A DNA stretch of 37,500 nucleotides from the NCBI GenBank assembly GCA_012295275.1, contig CM022666.1:16056772-16094271 (forward strand), read 5' to 3'. Both the position numbers and the translations under genes were made by a program. The notes beneath the pieces are model-generated. The model saw nothing but the letters and a program-made list of their open reading frames with translations, was not told the DNA's origin and made no database searches. Below are positions 34,046-37,500 of the stretch, piece by piece (position 1 is the first letter of the stretch; the number at the start of each line of letters is the position of its first letter). This DNA comes from Chrysomallon squamiferum. Lineage: Eukaryota; Mollusca; Gastropoda; Neomphalida; Peltospiridae.

Positions 34046-34429
34046 ACACATAACTCCACTATTCCCGAGTTAAACAAGATTCCAGTGAAAAGTGTCAAAC
34101 TGTTAAAACTGCAGCTGTCCGCCCAACGGCATTTTTATTTTGTTTATATTTTTAATTCTTTTTTTTTTTTTTTTTGGTAATTCATTCCCGCGCCGGTTCA
34201 TTCACTTTTCATTCACGATGTTTAAATTCCCTGCCATGACGAATATTTGTCTTTCTCTTCGCTACGTTTTCTACAAACCTGGACGCACATGCTGCCTAAC
34301 AGCGGCCATGTTGTAAGTCTTCAGTTTCCCTCGCTCGCGCTGCATATTAACAGATCTGCTTGAAGTGAATTTAAAATATTTAATGCGTTAAACTGAAAGT
34401 TTGGGGAGCAATAGCAATGCAGACTGTGA

Positions 34430-35460
34430 CTTTTAAAGGTATTTTTTATTTATATATTTAAATGAATTGTTTTGAATTGTATGGAAAAGGTGGTTTCTTT
34501 AAATGTGAACTGTGATAATTCTGGACAGGACATTTAAGATTTGTAAACAGCAGTACACAGTGATCAGTTAACAGTATTAAAGAAACTGATAATAGAAGAG
34601 ATTTGCATTCAGTATGATATTAACTACGATAATTTTAGACATGATACTTTTAAGATGAGTAAACTATTATATACAGGAAATAATCAACAAGATGAGAGCT
34701 GTGATATTTGTGTACATGGCTCTGTTAAGATAAGACAGCTATTAAACACAACACACAAACAACCTGATCCTGAAACTAATAATCCAGAAAATTTCTTTAA
34801 GACGAGCACAGTATAATACAAAGATGACATGATATAGAAATTAATATTTAGGAGAATAAGTCTTTGAGATGCGTTAACTTTTGCATGTAATAAACAAAGA
34901 ATATATCATAGAAGGCAATATTTGAGTACATCAGAATTAATTATCGCATAGTATATGTGATGAACATTATATCAGCTATGGTTACGCTAGACAAGATACT
35001 TTTAAGACGAATAAAGTATCGTATGCAGTAAATAATCAACATGATACAAGATCAATTAACTATTATATGTGAAATAAACAAATAAAATAATTATAGAAAT
35101 TAACAGGCCAGGATAGGGTGCCTTTAAAATACGTAAACAGTTGTATACATATATATACAGTAAATCTTTAAGTTCAATAAATAAAAACAACTTTACACAG
35201 TATAACAGAGAACTGGATGGGAACTATGATAATTGTAGATACAGAGCATTTAACAATGTGTATAATAAATCTTTAAGACGAATACAGTCTTGTATATAGT
35301 AACACGATGGGATCTATAATAAATCTAGACACGCTACCTTTAAGATGAGCAAACAATTGTGTGTGTATTTGTGTATATATAGTAAATGTTTTGGATGACT
35401 AAACTGTTGTGTGCAGCGAAGAGACAGAATGATGGGCTGTGTGATGGTTGTGGACAAGGT
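34430..35460. repeat. Old, highly diverged satellite (~1 kb)
   Basis: Loose recurrence of GATACTTTTAAGATGAGTAA, ACAATTATATACAGTAAAT and AGATGGGAACTATGATAAT at variable spacings of about 60-130 bases (TTTAAGA near 34528, 34651, 34796, 35007, 35274 and 35340). No ORF of note. Confidence 0.6.
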
Positions 35461-35754
35461 ACTTAGTCTGCGGTGCAGATGGATGGCTGGGGGGCAGGGA
35501 GCTGACAGGGCGGTGTGTGTGATTGTATCTGACAGGGAGTTTAACACGCAGACACCTCGCTATCGCGGACTGCTCGCTCATCCTATCACAGATCAGTTAC
35601 ACGTGTCACTCGCCGGCTGATTAGTACAGAAACGAATCCACCAGCGGAGTGGTAAACAAAACACGTGGAAATGCGTTTATCACGTCACATACTCACAGAC
35701 GACGCACGGACACGCACACTTAAAAATACATACAAACACAAACACCTACATTTA

Positions 35755-35813
35755 TATGTATGTATATATTTATATGTATGTATCTATGTATCTATCTATC
35801 TATCTATCTATGC

Positions 35814-35853
<40 letters not shown>

Positions 35854-35945
35854 TCATATATATATATAGAGAGAGAGAGAGGGAGAGAGAGAGATAAAGA
35901 TAGAGAGAGAGAGAGAGAAAGAGAGAGAGACACACAAACACACAC
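35755..35945. repeat. GTAT, TCTA, TA, GA and CA compound microsatellite
   Basis: GTAT and ATCT units to 35810, a TA run at 35818-35848, GA units at 35869-35930, then CA units. Confidence 0.95.
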
Positions 35946-36031
35946 ACACATATATATTATATATCTACAATTATTCAGTTCTCTGTTATACTATAAAAAG
36001 TTATTTTTATTTATTCATCTTAAAGATTTAC

Positions 36032-36086
<55 letters not shown>

Positions 36087-36088
36087 AC
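36032..36088. repeat. (TA)n(CA)n microsatellite
   Basis: About ten TA units followed by about sixteen CA units. Confidence 0.97.
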
Positions 36089-36639
36089 AGAATAAATAGC
36101 TCAGAAAAACTCCTCTGACAAACAAGTTAAACAAACATCGACACAAATGTTTTGATTTAGAGGAGAAACTATCTCGAATTAAGACTATTAATATTATTAT
36201 CGTTCACTGTGACGGGGGCTATAAACAACGCCGGTTTTGACGAGGTGCGGCCAGATGTTTGCAGAACGCAGAGCAAACCGTACAGACGCCGATAGATATC
36301 TCCAGTATTCCACAGCTCACAACACTCGAGGCCGCCGCACACAAGACAACTATTCAGTCTGTTTGTCAGCCGAAATCTGTACAGGGGTGGGTTAGGGGTG
36401 GAGCGAGTGGGACGGGTTGGTGCGGACGTTAAATGTTTGGTTATAACTGTTGTGTCATAGTTGAAACGATTTATCTAAGAAATTGTAGGCAGTGAGGTTT
36501 TCAAAAGTTAAAGGTTTTTTTTTGTGTGTTTTTTTGTGTTTTTTTGAAGTCAGTTGCTAGCAGCTCTGATGAATGATATCTTAGTGTCTTGCTGATTAAC
36601 CTGTCGCTTTGTCTTTTCATCACATGTCAAAGATACAAT

Positions 36640-37070
36640 CCCACATCTATACTGTGTTCTTTATTCTATCTACACCCTCTGCTACATTATCTGCACCTTC
36701 TATAGTCTACAGTTTAGACTATAAATCTGTTTTGTGTACACAGCAAACATCCGTAGTATCATTCCTACACACTAAGTATTCTAATGTATATAGATAATAC
36801 ACTATCATCTGTGTGTTCTCTACATACTCATTTCTAAACCATCTAGATTATCTTATTATCGTCTACGCCTTCATCTCAGAATCGTCTACACTGTCGTCGC
36901 TATATTTTCTACATTCTCGTCTTTATATTATGGTCTACACCGTCAACGTCATAAGGTCTACACTCTCATCGCTCTATCATCTACACTCTCATCGTTATAT
37001 TGTCTACATCTCTATATATATATCGTGTACAATCTCATCATGTGATGATCGTCTACACTTCCTTCTCTTC
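36640..37070. repeat. Degenerate ~23-bp minisatellite (TCTACACTCTCATCG)
   Basis: Copies of TCTACACTCTCATCGTTATA recur roughly every 23-26 bases with many changes; the two best copies start near 36957 and 36980. A short ORF across it is judged a by-product. Confidence 0.75.
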
Positions 37071-37074
37071 CTGC

Positions 37075-37500
37075 ATGCCAGAGTACAGCTAGTATTAATT
37101 TCAAGTTTTCTCAGTGTATCACTGGAATCGGTGTCGAGTTTTTTCTTTTGACTACGATTTACTTCATTTCGCGTTGGCAGTTCGTCAGTAAGACAACGAT
37201 AGCCCAACAAAAACGTTCAGCTTCCAGTAAACGACCTACAGGCAAAAAAACAACAACCAAAAAAAACTCCGTGTGCCACGGCAGAACTGACGTGAAGAGA
37301 AAGAAACAGCGGCACGACGTCTTCCTGGCACACGTCAACTGCACGTAATGGAAGGCACCTGTTTGAGGGGGGAACCAAGGGGGGGTGGACATATGGTTCT
37401 GGGGTTTTGTTTTCACTGATGGAAATGCTTTGCAATCAGTCACAACTTCACGTCAAGTGGACCCGTACAAAAGCCAGTGAATACTTTTATTGGCTGGCTT
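37075..37500. other. Non-repetitive right edge, no gene supported
   Basis: Unique sequence with several overlapping short frames on both strands, none with a recognisable domain. It could contain part of an upstream regulatory region or exon but nothing supports that directly. Confidence 0.5.

Larger units (their letters stand above)
31732..37500 (-). other. Wnt11 upstream intron (5' end not in view)
   Basis: Begins with TTTTTCGCAG at the exon A acceptor. No exon ending in a ..KWL-type sequence with a phase-2 donor was found up to 37500, so the signal-peptide exon is probably further upstream. Repeat-poor stretches at 33030-33350, 34050-34420, 35460-35740 and 36110-36600 are unique, CpG-containing and without a supported gene; the last also has a GGGGTGGGTTAGGGGTGG run near 36385. 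Confidence 0.6.

Noticed and set aside
36165-36440. Uninterrupted minus-strand reading frame of roughly 90 codons without ATG (contains CGGLECCELWN)
   Set aside because: No recognisable domain, no convincing donor, and chance open frames are likely in this GC-richer block. A conservation check would settle it.

Overview
The window is intronic DNA of an animal nuclear genome, AT-rich and full of simple tandem repeats. It carries one recognisable gene, on the minus strand: the 3' four coding exons of a Wnt gene, best matched to Wnt11. The exons (31499-31731, 13279-13562, 3584-3876, 575-749) join in frame across three GT-AG introns of about 17.9, 9.4 and 2.8 kb, in phases 1, 0 and 2. Together they encode about 327 residues with 24 cysteines, the palmitoleoylated hairpin motif CHGVSGSC and the complete C-terminal cysteine knot, ending at a TAA at 575-577. 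The signal-peptide exon was not found and should lie 5' (at higher coordinates), perhaps beyond 37500. Wnt11 is absent from Drosophila and C. elegans but kept by many lophotrochozoans. With the very high microsatellite load, this points to a marine lophotrochozoan, probably a mollusc. That placement is inference, not proof.

Layout, left to right on the plus strand (3' to 5' of the gene): 1-574, 3' UTR and flank; 575-749, last exon; 728-1243, a 74-bp minisatellite that copies the last exon's splice acceptor; 2090-2765, a divergent higher-order satellite; 3584-3876, hairpin exon, with a 72-bp minisatellite on its donor side and a (TTTA/TTTG)n array on its acceptor side; 3877-13278, intron with AAT, GA/CT and poly(A) tracts and a few GC-richer islands; 13279-13562, middle exon, hemmed in by TTTA/TTTG and TTA arrays; 13563-31498, large intron with eight or more long microsatellites, a 25-bp minisatellite and several repeat-poor CpG-containing islands; 31499-31731, N-terminal exon; 31732-37500, upstream intron or flank with a 42-bp palindromic minisatellite, AAAT arrays and two old degenerate satellites.

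The most striking observation is the relation between tandem repeats and splice sites. All four acceptors have their 3' intron end inside or right next to a tandem repeat. In the last intron the repeat unit contains the acceptor AG plus the first 22 coding bases, so seven intact acceptors lie in a row and only the most exon-proximal one keeps the frame. Long perfect (GA)n and (CT)n tracts in opposite orientations on either side of the middle exon could also pair in the pre-mRNA. No complete transposon, tRNA, rRNA, CRISPR array or second protein-coding gene was recognised.
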